Assembly: GCF_003284935.1 (NCBI RefSeq)
Contig: NZ_QMEV01000018.1
Location: forward strand, 1-64,000
DNA length: 64,000 nucleotides
Direction: 5' to 3'
DNA from: Mycobacterium colombiense
GTDB lineage: Bacteria; Actinomycetota; Actinomycetes; Mycobacteriales; Mycobacteriaceae
Below, piece by piece: positions 1-8,679 of the stretch. The notes under the pieces were generated by a model. The model made no database searches and was not told the DNA's origin. It was given only the letters and a program-made list of their open reading frames with translations. Within the stretch, counting starts at the first letter, position 1. The number at the start of each line of letters is the position of its first letter. Position numbers and translations under genes: made by a program.

Positions 1-381
1 GGCCGGCAGGTGGGCCTGCAGACCGGGTTCCACCCCGGCCGCGGGCACATGTTGCACCGGTGCGCTGGGCTCGGCGACGAACTGATTGACCGCCGCCGCA
101 ACGTTTTTCGACTCGTTGGGCGTGGTCGGGTTGTGAGCGAAGGCTTGCGCTGCGGCCATCAGCAGCTGTGTCGCCTGCTGCGGGTCGGTGGCCGCTTGTT
201 GGATGAGGGGGCTCAGCTGCGACAGGGCAGGCAGACCCGGCAGCCCTGGGGCCGCATTCGGTTGCGGTATCGGCTGCGGCGCCGCCGGGTCGGCTGCCGC
301 GCTCGGGCAGAACCCGAACGCGACAGCCGATGCCGTGACGACAGCGGCCAAACCTTTGGACAGATTCCAAGTGGTTGCCAC
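1..381 (-). CDS. Secreted Ala/Pro-rich protein, Rv1157c-like (3' part cut off by window edge)
   Basis: Minus-strand reading frame open to the window edge, 127 codons visible. It starts at a GTG at 379-381, preceded by a GGAGG ribosome binding site five bases upstream. The first 30 residues form a signal peptide (MATTWNLSKG, then a hydrophobic stretch, then SAAA before DPAAPQP), so export by Sec is likely. The rest is rich in Ala, Pro and Gln with repeated PGLPGLPALS-type segments. The place upstream of another Ala/Pro-rich secreted gene and pimE matches M. tuberculosis Rv1157c. The biochemical function is unknown. The true C-terminus lies outside the window. Confidence 0.8.
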   Translation of the reverse strand, partial: MATTWNLSKGLAAVVTASAVAFGFCPSAAADPAAPQPIPQPNAAPGLPGLPALSQLSPLIQQAATDPQQATQLLMAAAQAFAHNPTTPNESKNVAAAVNQFVAEPSAPVQHVPAAGVEPGLQAHLPA

Positions 382-426
382 GGTGTCCTCCGGTTCTCAG
401 TGGTGATTTAGCTGTCTAGGAACTGA

Positions 427-1179
427 TCAGGGCAGGGCGGCCAGCAGCGGCGCTGCCGGTCCGGCGGGGCTGGCCGCCGGTGCCGCCGGTGCCGCGGGTG
501 CGGCCGGAGCCTGTCCCGAAGCGAGCGCCGGCAGGTCCTGCGGGAGCATCACTTTCGGAGGCACACTGACCGGCAGGCCAGCCGGCATCGCCGGCATGTT
601 GACCTGCGCCTGCGGCAGCTGCGGAGCGGCCGGAGTGGCCGGTGCCGCCGGTGCCGACAGTCCCGGGATCGCGGGGAGGCCCGGGATCGACGGAGCGGCC
701 GGAGCGGCGGGACCCGCGGCAGCAGGCTGCGCACCCGTCAGGCCCTGGATCATCCCGGGAATGCCACCCGTCGCCGAAGACGGCGCGGCGGGCGTCGCCG
801 ACTGCGCCAGCCCCGGAAGGAAGGGGTTGGCCGCCGGAGAAGGCACCTGGGCGGCGGGGCTGGTCGGCGCGGTCAGTCCGGGAATCGACGGAAGACCGGC
901 CACCGGAGCCGCCGGGGTTGCCGGCGAGGTGGCCGCCGGGACACCCGGGAAGCTGATGCCCGGAGTGGCCGGAGCCGCCGGCGGTGTGGCGCCGAGTGCG
1001 GTCGCGAGGTTCTGCAGGATTTGCGGTGCGTTGGCCGCCGAACTGATCAGCTGCTGCGGAATGTTCGGCATGGCCGGGGCCGGCACGGGGTCGGCATGGG
1101 CGATACCGCCCGTCAATAGTGCTGCGGACGAACCGACCACGACGGCGGCTGCACGCATGTAAGTCCAGATGGTTGGCAT
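427..1179 (-). CDS. Secreted Ala/Pro-rich protein, Rv1158c-like
   Basis: 250 residues. The ATG at 1177-1179 is chosen over an upstream in-frame start at 1260 because AGGGAGAG lies just in front of it and it gives a clean signal peptide: MPTIWTYMRAAAVVVG, a hydrophobic core, then a probable cut after AHA at residue 29. The mature protein is low-complexity, with many PAAPAAP and (I/L)PGL(P/S/T) units, and a C-terminal run of about 30 Ala/Pro residues. Neighbours match the Rv1157c-Rv1158c-pimE order in M. tuberculosis. Composition suggests an extended cell-envelope or secreted protein. No catalytic motif is visible and function is unknown. Confidence 0.82.
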   Translation of the reverse strand: MPTIWTYMRAAAVVVGSSAALLTGGIAHADPVPAPAMPNIPQQLISSAANAPQILQNLATALGATPPAAPATPGISFPGVPAATSPATPAAPVAGLPSIPGLTAPTSPAAQVPSPAANPFLPGLAQSATPAAPSSATGGIPGMIQGLTGAQPAAAGPAAPAAPSIPGLPAIPGLSAPAAPATPAAPQLPQAQVNMPAMPAGLPVSVPPKVMLPQDLPALASGQAPAAPAAPAAPAASPAGPAAPLLAALP

Positions 1180-1309
1180 GACTCTCCCTGATTGATCGAC
1201 TACAGGTTCGGGGCTGAAGTTACTTTGATGCAGATGGGACTCAAGTGACACGTGTGGCATTTATGAACTCGTTATTGATACGAGTGAGACCGGTGACCGA
1301 ACGCGCGAA

Positions 1310-2686
1310 ATGTGCGGCCCTAGGGCTGATGTGCGGACCGACGGCGCCGTGCCGCGCCTCGCGCTCGCTAAAGTCGGGCGGATAGACACCACCTCGGCCG
1401 CAGTGGCGGCGCCCAATACCCGGCGGTTGGCGAGTCTGCTGCAGGCGGCCGCGCCGATGCTGCTCGTCGCGAGCATCGCCGCGCGGCTGGCCTGGACCTA
1501 TCTGGCCCCCAACGGCGCGAACTTCGTCGACCTGCACGTGTACCTGGGCGGATCCGCCGCGATCGACCATCCCGGCAGCCTGTACAGCTACGTCTACGCC
1601 GACCAGACGCCGGACTTCCCGCTGCCGTTCACCTACCCGCCGTTCGCGGCCGTCGTGTTCTACCCGCTGCACCTGGTGCCGTTCGGCCTCGTGGCCTTCC
1701 TGTGGCAGATCGCCACGATGGCCGCGCTGTACGGCGCGATCCGGCTCAGCCAACGCCTGATCGGCGGGGCGGCCGGCGGCACCGGCCGGCGTGTCGCGAT
1801 GTCGTGGACGGCGGTGGCCATCTGGATCGAGCCGCTGCGCAGCACCTTCGACTACGGGCAGGTCAACGTGTTGCTGATGACCGCGGTGTTGTGGGCGGTG
1901 TGCAGCACGCGGTGGTGGCTGTCGGGGTTGTTGGTCGGCGTCGCGGCGGGCATCAAGTTGACCCCCGCGATCTCCGGCGTCTATCTGGCGGGCGCGCGGC
2001 GCTGGGGCGCCGCGGCGTTCTCGGCGGTCGTTTTCCTTGCCACCATTGGGATTTCGGTCCTGGTCGTCGGCGATCAGACGCGCTACTACTTCACCGACCT
2101 GCTGGGCGACGCCCACCGGGTCGGCCCCATCGCGACGTCGTTCAATCAGTCCTGGCGCGGGGGCATTTCGCGGATTCTGGGCCACGACGTCGGATTCGGC
2201 CCGCTGCTGGTGGCCGCCCTTGCCGTCACCGCCGTCCTGGCCGTGCTGGCCTGGCGCGCCCTGGACCCCGCCGATCGGCTGGGCAGGCTCTTGGTGGTGG
2301 AACTGTTCGGGCTGCTGCTCTCACCGATTTCCTGGACCCATCACTGGGTGTGGCTGGTACCGCTGATGATCTGGGCGATCCACGGGCCGGTGCGCGAGCG
2401 ACGCGGAGCGCGCCTCGTGGGCTGGGGCTGGCTGGCCCTCACGCTGATCGGCGTCCCGTGGTTGCTGAGCTTCGCCCAACCGACCATCTGGCAGATCGGC
2501 CGCCCGTGGTATCTGGCCTGGGCCGGGTTGATCTACATCGTCGCGGCGGTGGCGACGTTGCTCTGGATCGCGGCCACTCGCCCCGCGGGCCGCGGGGACC
2601 GCGCCGAGCGTCACCCCGGCGTGGCCGTCGGCGCCGAGCATCACGCCGGCGCGACCGCCGACGGGGGCGAGGGCTCGAGGGACTAG
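1310..2686 (+). CDS. pimE: Polyprenol-phosphate-mannose-dependent alpha-1,2-mannosyltransferase PimE
   Basis: 458-residue polytopic membrane protein of the GT-C (GT87) class. In mycobacteria PimE adds the fifth mannose to phosphatidylinositol mannosides (PIM4 to PIM5) on the periplasmic side of the membrane, using polyprenyl-phosphomannose. After the first membrane segment (about residues 45-65) comes NFVDLHVY with Asp74, the expected catalytic acid in the first outside loop of GT-C enzymes. Further family hallmarks are [32 protein letters not shown] and [12 protein letters not shown]. The C-terminal tail after residue 430 is polar and low-complexity and slightly longer than in M. tuberculosis. 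The stop codon overlaps that of the convergent dehydratase gene. Confidence 0.93.
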   Translation: MCGPRADVRTDGAVPRLALAKVGRIDTTSAAVAAPNTRRLASLLQAAAPMLLVASIAARLAWTYLAPNGANFVDLHVYLGGSAAIDHPGSLYSYVYADQTPDFPLPFTYPPFAAVVFYPLHLVPFGLVAFLWQIATMAALYGAIRLSQRLIGGAAGGTGRRVAMSWTAVAIWIEPLRSTFDYGQVNVLLMTAVLWAVCSTRWWLSGLLVGVAAGIKLTPAISGVYLAGARRWGAAAFSAVVFLATIGISVLVVGDQTRYYFTDLLGDAHRVGPIATSFNQSWRGGISRILGHDVGFGPLLVAALAVTAVLAVLAWRALDPADRLGRLLVVELFGLLLSPISWTHHWVWLVPLMIWAIHGPVRERRGARLVGWGWLALTLIGVPWLLSFAQPTIWQIGRPWYLAWAGLIYIVAAVATLLWIAATRPAGRGDRAERHPGVAVGAEHHAGATADGGEGSRD

Positions 2687-2967
2687 CTGTCGACGATCCC
2701 GTTGATGTCGCGTGCCATGTCGATATCGTTTTGGGTGATGCCACCCTCGGAGTGGGTGACGAGAGCGAAAGTCACTGTCCGCCAACGAATATCGATGTCC
2801 GGATGGTGGTCTTTGCTCTCCGCGTGCTCGCCCACCCGGCGCACGGCATCGATGCCGGCGAGAAAACTCGGAAATTTGATCGAGCGGCGCAGGGCGCCGT
2901 CGGCGCGCTCCCATCCGTCCAGCTCGGGCAGTGCGGCGTCGACTTGCTCATCCGTTAACACGGCCAT
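2683..2967 (-). CDS. Pterin-4-alpha-carbinolamine dehydratase family protein (Rv1159A-like)
   Basis: 94 residues, the normal length for this family (DCoH/PhhB). The motif [12 protein letters not shown], about residues 50-61, holds the paired His and the Asp/Trp of the pterin site. The family dehydrates 4a-hydroxytetrahydropterin made by aromatic amino acid hydroxylases. No such hydroxylase is in the window, so the physiological substrate here is open. The ATG is preceded by AGGAGAGGA. It is convergent with pimE, with overlapping stop codons. Position matches Rv1159A of M. tuberculosis. Confidence 0.88.
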   Translation of the reverse strand: MAVLTDEQVDAALPELDGWERADGALRRSIKFPSFLAGIDAVRRVGEHAESKDHHPDIDIRWRTVTFALVTHSEGGITQNDIDMARDINGIVDS

Positions 2968-3047
2968 ACCGGACTCGTCCTCTCCTGTCGGATAACGGGG
3001 TGATCGACGGGCGGCCCTTGCCGTGACCTCCCCGCGAAGGTGGTCAC

Positions 3048-3824
3048 CTACGAGGCTACGGCGGGATTACCCGGTGCTTGACTCTTCTGGTCCAAGGCCA
3101 CGACGACGCCCGCGTCCGGGAGGCTCTGTCGTTGCTGGTAAGCGGACTCCAGGCTGGCGGGAACGTCCTGTAGGTCGCGGGCCACGCCCATCAGTTCTTC
3201 CAGGATCATGATCCGTTGCTGATTCGCCTCGTCCATCGCCCGGTGGGCTCGCTCATCGAACTCGTGAGCCTTCTGCTTTGCGTCGGCGAGCAGCTGCTCA
3301 CGCTCGTGCTGGGCGTCCTGCCAGGCCGCATCGATCAATGACTGGGCTTCGGCCCGCATCCCGGCGAGGTCGGCGTCGAGCTTTTTCCTGGTTTCCTCAC
3401 ACTCGACTTCGAGCGCTTTTCGCTGCGCGGCCATGTGCTCCAACAACTCTCGGTGTTCTCGCCGCGCGGCCTCCGCCTCGGCCGCGGCATCCGCGATCAG
3501 GGCATCCGCCTCGGCGCGTGCGTCGGCCTGCATCCGGGAAACCTCATCGAGCGCGCGCCGCAACAGCTTCGCCATCCGATGCTGCATCGCATAGGGCGTC
3601 GGTGACGTGTCCGAGAGTGCGGCGACCTCATCCCGCAGGCAGGCGACCTCGATCCGAAGCCCGGCCGCTTCATTGCTGGATTCGTCGCGCTGGTTCCTGA
3701 GGTTCAGGACTTCGTCGATGAGCAACTTCTCCTTGGCGAGCAACGCCTCGATGTAGGGGTCGACCAGAGCCGGGTCATAGCCCCGGAAGATCCGAGTGAA
3801 CGATTTTGCGGGTTCGGTGATCAT
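3048..3824 (-). CDS. DivIVA-like coiled-coil protein
   Basis: 258 residues. The ATG at 3822-3824 is preferred over a TTG two codons earlier because AGGGGAG sits six bases before the ATG. The N-terminus ([22 protein letters not shown]) resembles the DivIVA/GpsB lipid-binding head, in which a GY-x-x-x-x-V-D motif leads into a coiled coil. Residues about 35-235 are a long charged heptad-type helix rich in Glu, Ala, Arg and Gln, followed by a short Pro-containing tail. Such proteins mark curved or growing cell poles or act as cytoskeletal scaffolds, as Wag31 does in mycobacteria. This is a second, non-Wag31 type. I know of no gene at this spot in M. tuberculosis. Partners are unknown. Confidence 0.75.
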   Translation of the reverse strand: MITEPAKSFTRIFRGYDPALVDPYIEALLAKEKLLIDEVLNLRNQRDESSNEAAGLRIEVACLRDEVAALSDTSPTPYAMQHRMAKLLRRALDEVSRMQADARAEADALIADAAAEAEAARREHRELLEHMAAQRKALEVECEETRKKLDADLAGMRAEAQSLIDAAWQDAQHEREQLLADAKQKAHEFDERAHRAMDEANQQRIMILEELMGVARDLQDVPASLESAYQQRQSLPDAGVVVALDQKSQAPGNPAVAS

Positions 3825-4126
3825 TGCCAACTCCCCTCATTGGAAGTGCCTGTCGTGGTCGTGACCGACTAGGGTCGAGTATTCCACGGGGGCGCCTAAA
3901 CCGTAAGAGAGTCGTTGTGTCCCAAGGTAATTCGATAGCAAAATCGACCGGTGGAGCCGTCTCGGCGGCAGTTCGCAGTGTGCGGCTGCACGGCCCTTGC
4001 TCCGGCGCGCGAAGACGTTCGCCCTCGCAGGCGGGGGCGCGCAGCCGTCCGGATCCCACCGGCGTTGCGCCCAGGCGTTGCCGAGCGGTGGTGTTGCGCA
4101 ACGGGCGCCGTATACCGTGACTGGCC

Positions 4127-4519
4127 ATGCCGACCCAGATCGTCGTCGCCGGCGCCCTCATCCGCGACGCCAAGGTCTTGGTGGCACAGCGCGTCCGTCC
4201 GCCGGAGCTGGCCGGGCGGTGGGAGCTGCCGGGCGGCAAGGTCGCGCCCGATGAGACGGAGCGCGACGCGCTGGCCCGCGAGCTGGCCGAGGAGCTGGGT
4301 CTTGGCGATGGCGACGTCGCGGTGGGTGGCCGGCTCGGCGGCGACATCGTGGTGGACGGCGGGTTCACGCTGCGCGCCTACCGCGTGCGCCTGGTCCGGG
4401 GCGAACCCGATGCCCGCGACCATCGGGCGTTGCGCTGGATAACCGCCGCTGAGCTGCACGATCTCGACTGGGTCCCGGCCGATCGGGGCTGGTTGGCGGA
4501 CCTGGCCAAAGCTCTCTAG
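4127..4519 (+). CDS. mutT2: Nudix hydrolase MutT2
   Basis: 130 residues. The complete Nudix box runs from Gly37 to Leu59: G-x5-E43-x7-R51-E52-L-x-E55-E56-x-G58-L, where the Glu residues bind Mg2+. The domain start is preceded by RWELPGGK, as in CTP/dCTP-type MutT proteins. M. tuberculosis MutT2 (Rv1160) hydrolyses dCTP/5-methyl-dCTP and some oxidised nucleotides, cleaning the nucleotide pool. It is divergent from the DivIVA-like gene across about 300 bp and lies upstream of the nitrate reductase operon, as in M. tuberculosis. Substrate preference is inferred from position and similarity. Confidence 0.9.
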   Translation: MPTQIVVAGALIRDAKVLVAQRVRPPELAGRWELPGGKVAPDETERDALARELAEELGLGDGDVAVGGRLGGDIVVDGGFTLRAYRVRLVRGEPDARDHRALRWITAAELHDLDWVPADRGWLADLAKAL

Positions 4520-4979
4520 GAGCTACCTCATAACAAGTACACAGAGTTCCGGCAGCTTATGTACAGCCGCGTTGCAGGTCTTCGCAGTGAACTGAAGACA
4601 ACAATATGACGTGTAATAACGACGCCACACGAAGCTGCCCTGGATGTGCGTGCCGATAGCGAGCCGAACGCTTGTGCAGACCAGGCCGTCGCGGCCGCGG
4701 TGCCGGGACGGCGGGTCTCCCGGTGCGCAAAAACGACTGCTCATGACGCCTTTTTCGAACAATCGCCCGCGCGCGGGGAGGCCGGTTTCACCCTCGACCC
4801 AGACCTATGCTGGTGCTGTATCGCCGCCCAGCCCGCGGGCCAGACATGCCGAGCGCTGAGCCGATCCGAGCTGGTGCGGGCGGGCGGATCAGCGGGCTGA
4901 CTGCCCATCACGACGCAGGCCGGGTCGACCGCGGGGCCCGGCGACGAGGCGCGACGCTACCGAATCGGAGGACCACTTC
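4520..4979. other. Non-coding gap upstream of narG
   Basis: 460 bp between mutT2 and narG. The first 100 bases are comparatively AT-rich (4530-4630), which is where a promoter would be expected. Small open frames on both strands lack ribosome binding sites and mycobacterial codon bias, so I see no gene. A GGAGG at the 3' end serves the TTG start of narG. I find no sure regulator site. Confidence 0.5.
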
Positions 4980-7900
4980 TTGACTGTCACACCTCACATC
5001 GGCGGAGTGCTCGAGGAGCTCCTGGAGCGCAGCGGGCGGTTCTTCACCCCCGGAGAGATCTCGGCCGACCTGCGCACGGTCACCCGGGAGGGCGGCCGTG
5101 AAGCCGACGTGTTCTACCGGGACCGGTGGAGCCACGACAAGGTGGTGCGCTCGACGCACGGGGTGAACTGCACCGGATCGTGCTCATGGAAGATCTACGT
5201 CAAGGACGGGATCATCACCTGGGAGACCCAGCAGACCGACTACCCGTCGGTGGGCCCGGACCGGCCCGAGTACGAGCCGCGCGGCTGTCCCCGGGGCGCG
5301 TCGTTCTCGTGGTACAGCTACTCGCCCACCCGGGTGCGCTACCCCTACGCCCGCGGGGTGCTGATCGAGATGTACCGGGAAGCCAAGGCGCGCCTCGGCG
5401 ACCCGGTGCTGGCCTGGGCCGACATCCAGTCCGATCCGCAGCGGCGTCGTCGCTATCAGCGGGCGCGCGGCAAGGGCGGTCTGGTCCGGGTCACCTGGGC
5501 CGAGGCCACCGAGCTGATCGCGGCCGCCCACGTCCACACCATCAAGACCTATGGACCGGATCGCGTCGCCGGATTCTCCCCGATCCCGGCGATGTCGATG
5601 GTGTCCTACACCGCGGGCTCGCGGTTCTTCGAGCTGATTGGCGCCCCCATGACGTCGTTCTACGACTGGTACGCCGACCTGCCGGTCGCCTCGCCGCAGG
5701 TCTTCGGCGACCAGACCGACGTGCCCGAATCCGGGGACTGGTGGGACGCAGCGTATTTGATGATGTGGGGTTCCAACGTCCCCATCACCCGCACGCCCGA
5801 TGCGCACTGGATGGCCGAGGCGCGCTACCGCGGCACCAAGGTGGTGACCGTCAGCCCGGACTACGCCGACAACACCAAGTTCGCCGACGAGTGGATGCCG
5901 TGTGCCGCCGGCACCGACGGTGCACTGGCCATGGCGATGGGCCACGTGATCCTCTCGGAATGCTATGTGCAAAAGCAGGTTCCGTTCTTCACCGACTATT
6001 CCCGCCGCTACACCGACCTGCCCTTCCTGATCAAGCTCGAAGAACGCGGCGACATGCTGGTGCCAGGAAAGAACCTCACGGCGGCGGATCTGGGGGAGGC
6101 CGTCGAGAACGCCTCGCTCAAACCCGCTGTGCTGGACCAGATCACCGATTCGGTGGTGGTGCCGCACGGCTCGCTGGGATTCCGGTACGGCGAGTCGGGT
6201 GTGGGGAAGTGGAACCTCGATCTCGGTGACCTGACGCCCGCGCTCAGCGTGCGAGACGCGCAGGGCTGCAACGGTGACGCCGAGACCGCGCTGGTTCACC
6301 TGCCCAGCTTCGACACGGTCGACGGCGAGGGCACCACCGTGGCGCGCGGCGTCCCGGTGCGCCGGATCGGCAAGCACGTGGTGTGCACCGTCTTCGACCT
6401 GATGCTCGCCCAATACGGTGTGGCACGCCCCGGCCTGCCCGGCGAATGGCCCACCGGCTATGACGACGCCACCCAGCAGAACACCCCGGCCTGGCAGGAA
6501 GCGATCACCGGCGTGTCGGCGGCCCAGGCCATCAGGGTGGCAAGGGAATTCGCGCACAGCGCCGAGGAATCCGGCGGCCGCTCCATGATCATCATGGGCG
6601 GCGGTATCTGCCACTGGTTCCACAGCGACGCGATCTACCGTGCGGTACTGGCGCTGCTGATGCTGACCGGGTCGATGGGCCGCAACGGCGGCGGCTGGGC
6701 CCACTACGTCGGCCAGGAAAAGGTGCGCCCGCTCACCGGATTCCAGACGATGGCGATGGCGACCGACTGGGTGCGCCCGCCGCGGCAGGTGCCCGGCGCC
6801 TCCTACTGGTACGCACACACCGACCAGTGGCGCTACGACGGATACGGCGCGGACAAACTGGCCAGCCCGGTGGGCCGCGGCAGGTTCGCGGGCAAGCACA
6901 CCATGGACCTGCTGGCCTCCTCGGTGGCCATGGGGTGGAGCCCCTATTACCCCCAGTTCGACCGATCCAGCCTCGACGTCGCCGACGAGGCGCGCGCCGC
7001 CGATCGCGACGTCGCCGACTACGTCGCCGAACAGCTGGGCCAGCGCAAGCTCAAGCTCGCCGTGACCGATCCCGACAACCCGGTGAATTGGCCACGGGTG
7101 CTTACCGTTTGGCGCGCCAACCTGATCGGCTCGTCGGGCAAGGGCGGCGAATACTTCCTGCGTCATCTGCTGGGTACCGATTCCAACGCCTCGGCGCTGC
7201 CCCCGGAGGACGGGGTGCGGCCCACCGGCGTGACGTGTGAGGGCGACATCCCCGAGGGCAAGCTCGACCTGATGATGTCGATCGATTTCCGGATGACCTC
7301 GACCACGCTGGTGTCCGACATCGTGCTGCCGGCGGCCACCTGGTACGAGAAGGCCGACATCTCCAGCACGGACATGCACCCCTACGTGCATGCGTTCAGC
7401 GCGGCGACCGATCCGCCGTGGGAAACCCGTTCGGACTTCGACGCTTTCGGTGCGATCGCCCGTGCCTTCAGCGCCATGGCCAAGGACCATCTGGGCACCC
7501 GCACCGACGTGGTGCTCACCGCGCTGCAGCACGACACCCCGGATGCGATGGCCTATCCCGATGGCACCGAACAGGATTGGCTGCAGTCCGGTGCGATGCC
7601 GGTGCCCGGCCGCACGATGGGCAAGCTCACCGTGGTGGAGCGCGACTACGGCGCCATCTACGACAAGTGGCTGACCCTGGGGCCGCTGGTCGACAAGTTC
7701 GGTTTGACCACCAAGGGCGTCACGGTGCACCCCTTCCGTGAGGTCGAGGAGCTGGCCGCCAAGTTCGGTGTGCTGAATTCCGGTGTGGCGGCGGGGCGTC
7801 CGGCCGTCACCACCGCGTCGCGGATGGCCGACGTGCTGCTGCTGCTGTCCGGCACCACCAACGGACGGCTGGCGGTCGAGGGCTTCCACGAACTGGAGAA

Positions 7901-8678
7901 GCGCACCGGTCAGCGGCTGGTGCATCTGGCCGAGGGCAGCGAGGACAAGCGCATCAGCTACGCCGATACCCAGGCCCGGCCCGTCCCCGTGGTCACCAGC
8001 CCGGAGTGGTCGGGCAGCGAAACTGGTGGCCGTCGCTACGCGCCCTTCACCATCAACATCGAAAACCTCAAGCCGTTCCACACCCTGACAGGGCGGATGC
8101 ACTTCTATCTGGCCCACGACTGGGTCGAGGAACTCGGCGAGCACCTGCCGGTGTTCCGCCCGCCGCTGGACATGGCGCGGCTGTTCGGCGCACCCACGCT
8201 CGGCGCTACCGAGGACGGCATCGGCCTCACCGTGCGCTACCTGACCCCGCATTCGAAGTGGTCGTTCCACTCCACGTATCAGGACAACCTGTACATGCTG
8301 TCGTTGTCCCGCGGTGGCCCGACGATGTGGATGAGCCCGGGCGATGCGGCGAAAATCAATGTGCGCGACAATGATTGGGTCGAGGCGGTAAACGTCAACG
8401 GCATCTACGTGTGCCGGGCGATCGTCTCGCACCGGATGCCCGACGGCGTGGTCTACGTCTACCACGTCCAGGAGCGCACGGTGGATACCCCGCGCTCGGA
8501 GACCAACAACAAGCGCGGCGGGAACCACAACGCGCTGACCCGGGTCCGCATCAAGCCCAGCCACCTGGCCGGCGGCTACGGACAGCACGCGTTCGCGTTC
8601 AACTACCTGGGTCCGACCGGCAACCAGCGCGACGAGGTGACGATCGTCCGTCGTCGTAGCCAAGAGGTGGTGTACTGA
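4980..8678 (+). CDS. narG: Respiratory nitrate reductase alpha subunit NarG
   Basis: 1232 residues. Catalytic subunit of membrane-bound nitrate reductase, carrying the molybdenum bis-MGD cofactor and reducing nitrate to nitrite at the cytoplasmic face with electrons from NarH. The FS0 iron-sulfur ligands are visible as His60, Cys64, Cys68 (STHGVNCTGSC) and Cys103 (EPRGCPRG). The molybdenum-ligand Asp lies in FYDWYADLP (residues 228-236). The start is a TTG with GGAGG eight bases before it, and this gives the N-terminus MTVTPH known from M. tuberculosis NarG. There is no twin-arginine signal, as expected for Nar-type enzymes. It is the first gene of narGHJI, with the narH ATG one base after its stop. 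Confidence 0.97.
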   Translation: MTVTPHIGGVLEELLERSGRFFTPGEISADLRTVTREGGREADVFYRDRWSHDKVVRSTHGVNCTGSCSWKIYVKDGIITWETQQTDYPSVGPDRPEYEPRGCPRGASFSWYSYSPTRVRYPYARGVLIEMYREAKARLGDPVLAWADIQSDPQRRRRYQRARGKGGLVRVTWAEATELIAAAHVHTIKTYGPDRVAGFSPIPAMSMVSYTAGSRFFELIGAPMTSFYDWYADLPVASPQVFGDQTDVPESGDWWDAAYLMMWGSNVPITRTPDAHWMAEARYRGTKVVTVSPDYADNTKFADEWMPCAAGTDGALAMAMGHVILSECYVQKQVPFFTDYSRRYTDLPFLIKLEERGDMLVPGKNLTAADLGEAVENASLKPAVLDQITDSVVVPHGSLGFRYGESGVGKWNLDLGDLTPALSVRDAQGCNGDAETALVHLPSFDTVDGEGTTVARGVPVRRIGKHVVCTVFDLMLAQYGVARPGLPGEWPTGYDDATQQNTPAWQEAITGVSAAQAIRVAREFAHSAEESGGRSMIIMGGGICHWFHSDAIYRAVLALLMLTGSMGRNGGGWAHYVGQEKVRPLTGFQTMAMATDWVRPPRQVPGASYWYAHTDQWRYDGYGADKLASPVGRGRFAGKHTMDLLASSVAMGWSPYYPQFDRSSLDVADEARAADRDVADYVAEQLGQRKLKLAVTDPDNPVNWPRVLTVWRANLIGSSGKGGEYFLRHLLGTDSNASALPPEDGVRPTGVTCEGDIPEGKLDLMMSIDFRMTSTTLVSDIVLPAATWYEKADISSTDMHPYVHAFSAATDPPWETRSDFDAFGAIARAFSAMAKDHLGTRTDVVLTALQHDTPDAMAYPDGTEQDWLQSGAMPVPGRTMGKLTVVERDYGAIYDKWLTLGPLVDKFGLTTKGVTVHPFREVEELAAKFGVLNSGVAAGRPAVTTASRMADVLLLLSGTTNGRLAVEGFHELEKRTGQRLVHLAEGSEDKRISYADTQARPVPVVTSPEWSGSETGGRRYAPFTINIENLKPFHTLTGRMHFYLAHDWVEELGEHLPVFRPPLDMARLFGAPTLGATEDGIGLTVRYLTPHSKWSFHSTYQDNLYMLSLSRGGPTMWMSPGDAAKINVRDNDWVEAVNVNGIYVCRAIVSHRMPDGVVYVYHVQERTVDTPRSETNNKRGGNHNALTRVRIKPSHLAGGYGQHAFAFNYLGPTGNQRDEVTIVRRRSQEVVY

Positions 8679-8679
8679 C

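Noticed and set aside
4523..4762. Possible small gene on the minus strand upstream of narG
   Set aside because: 79 residues with mixed composition, no ribosome binding site and no known family; lies in the likely promoter region.
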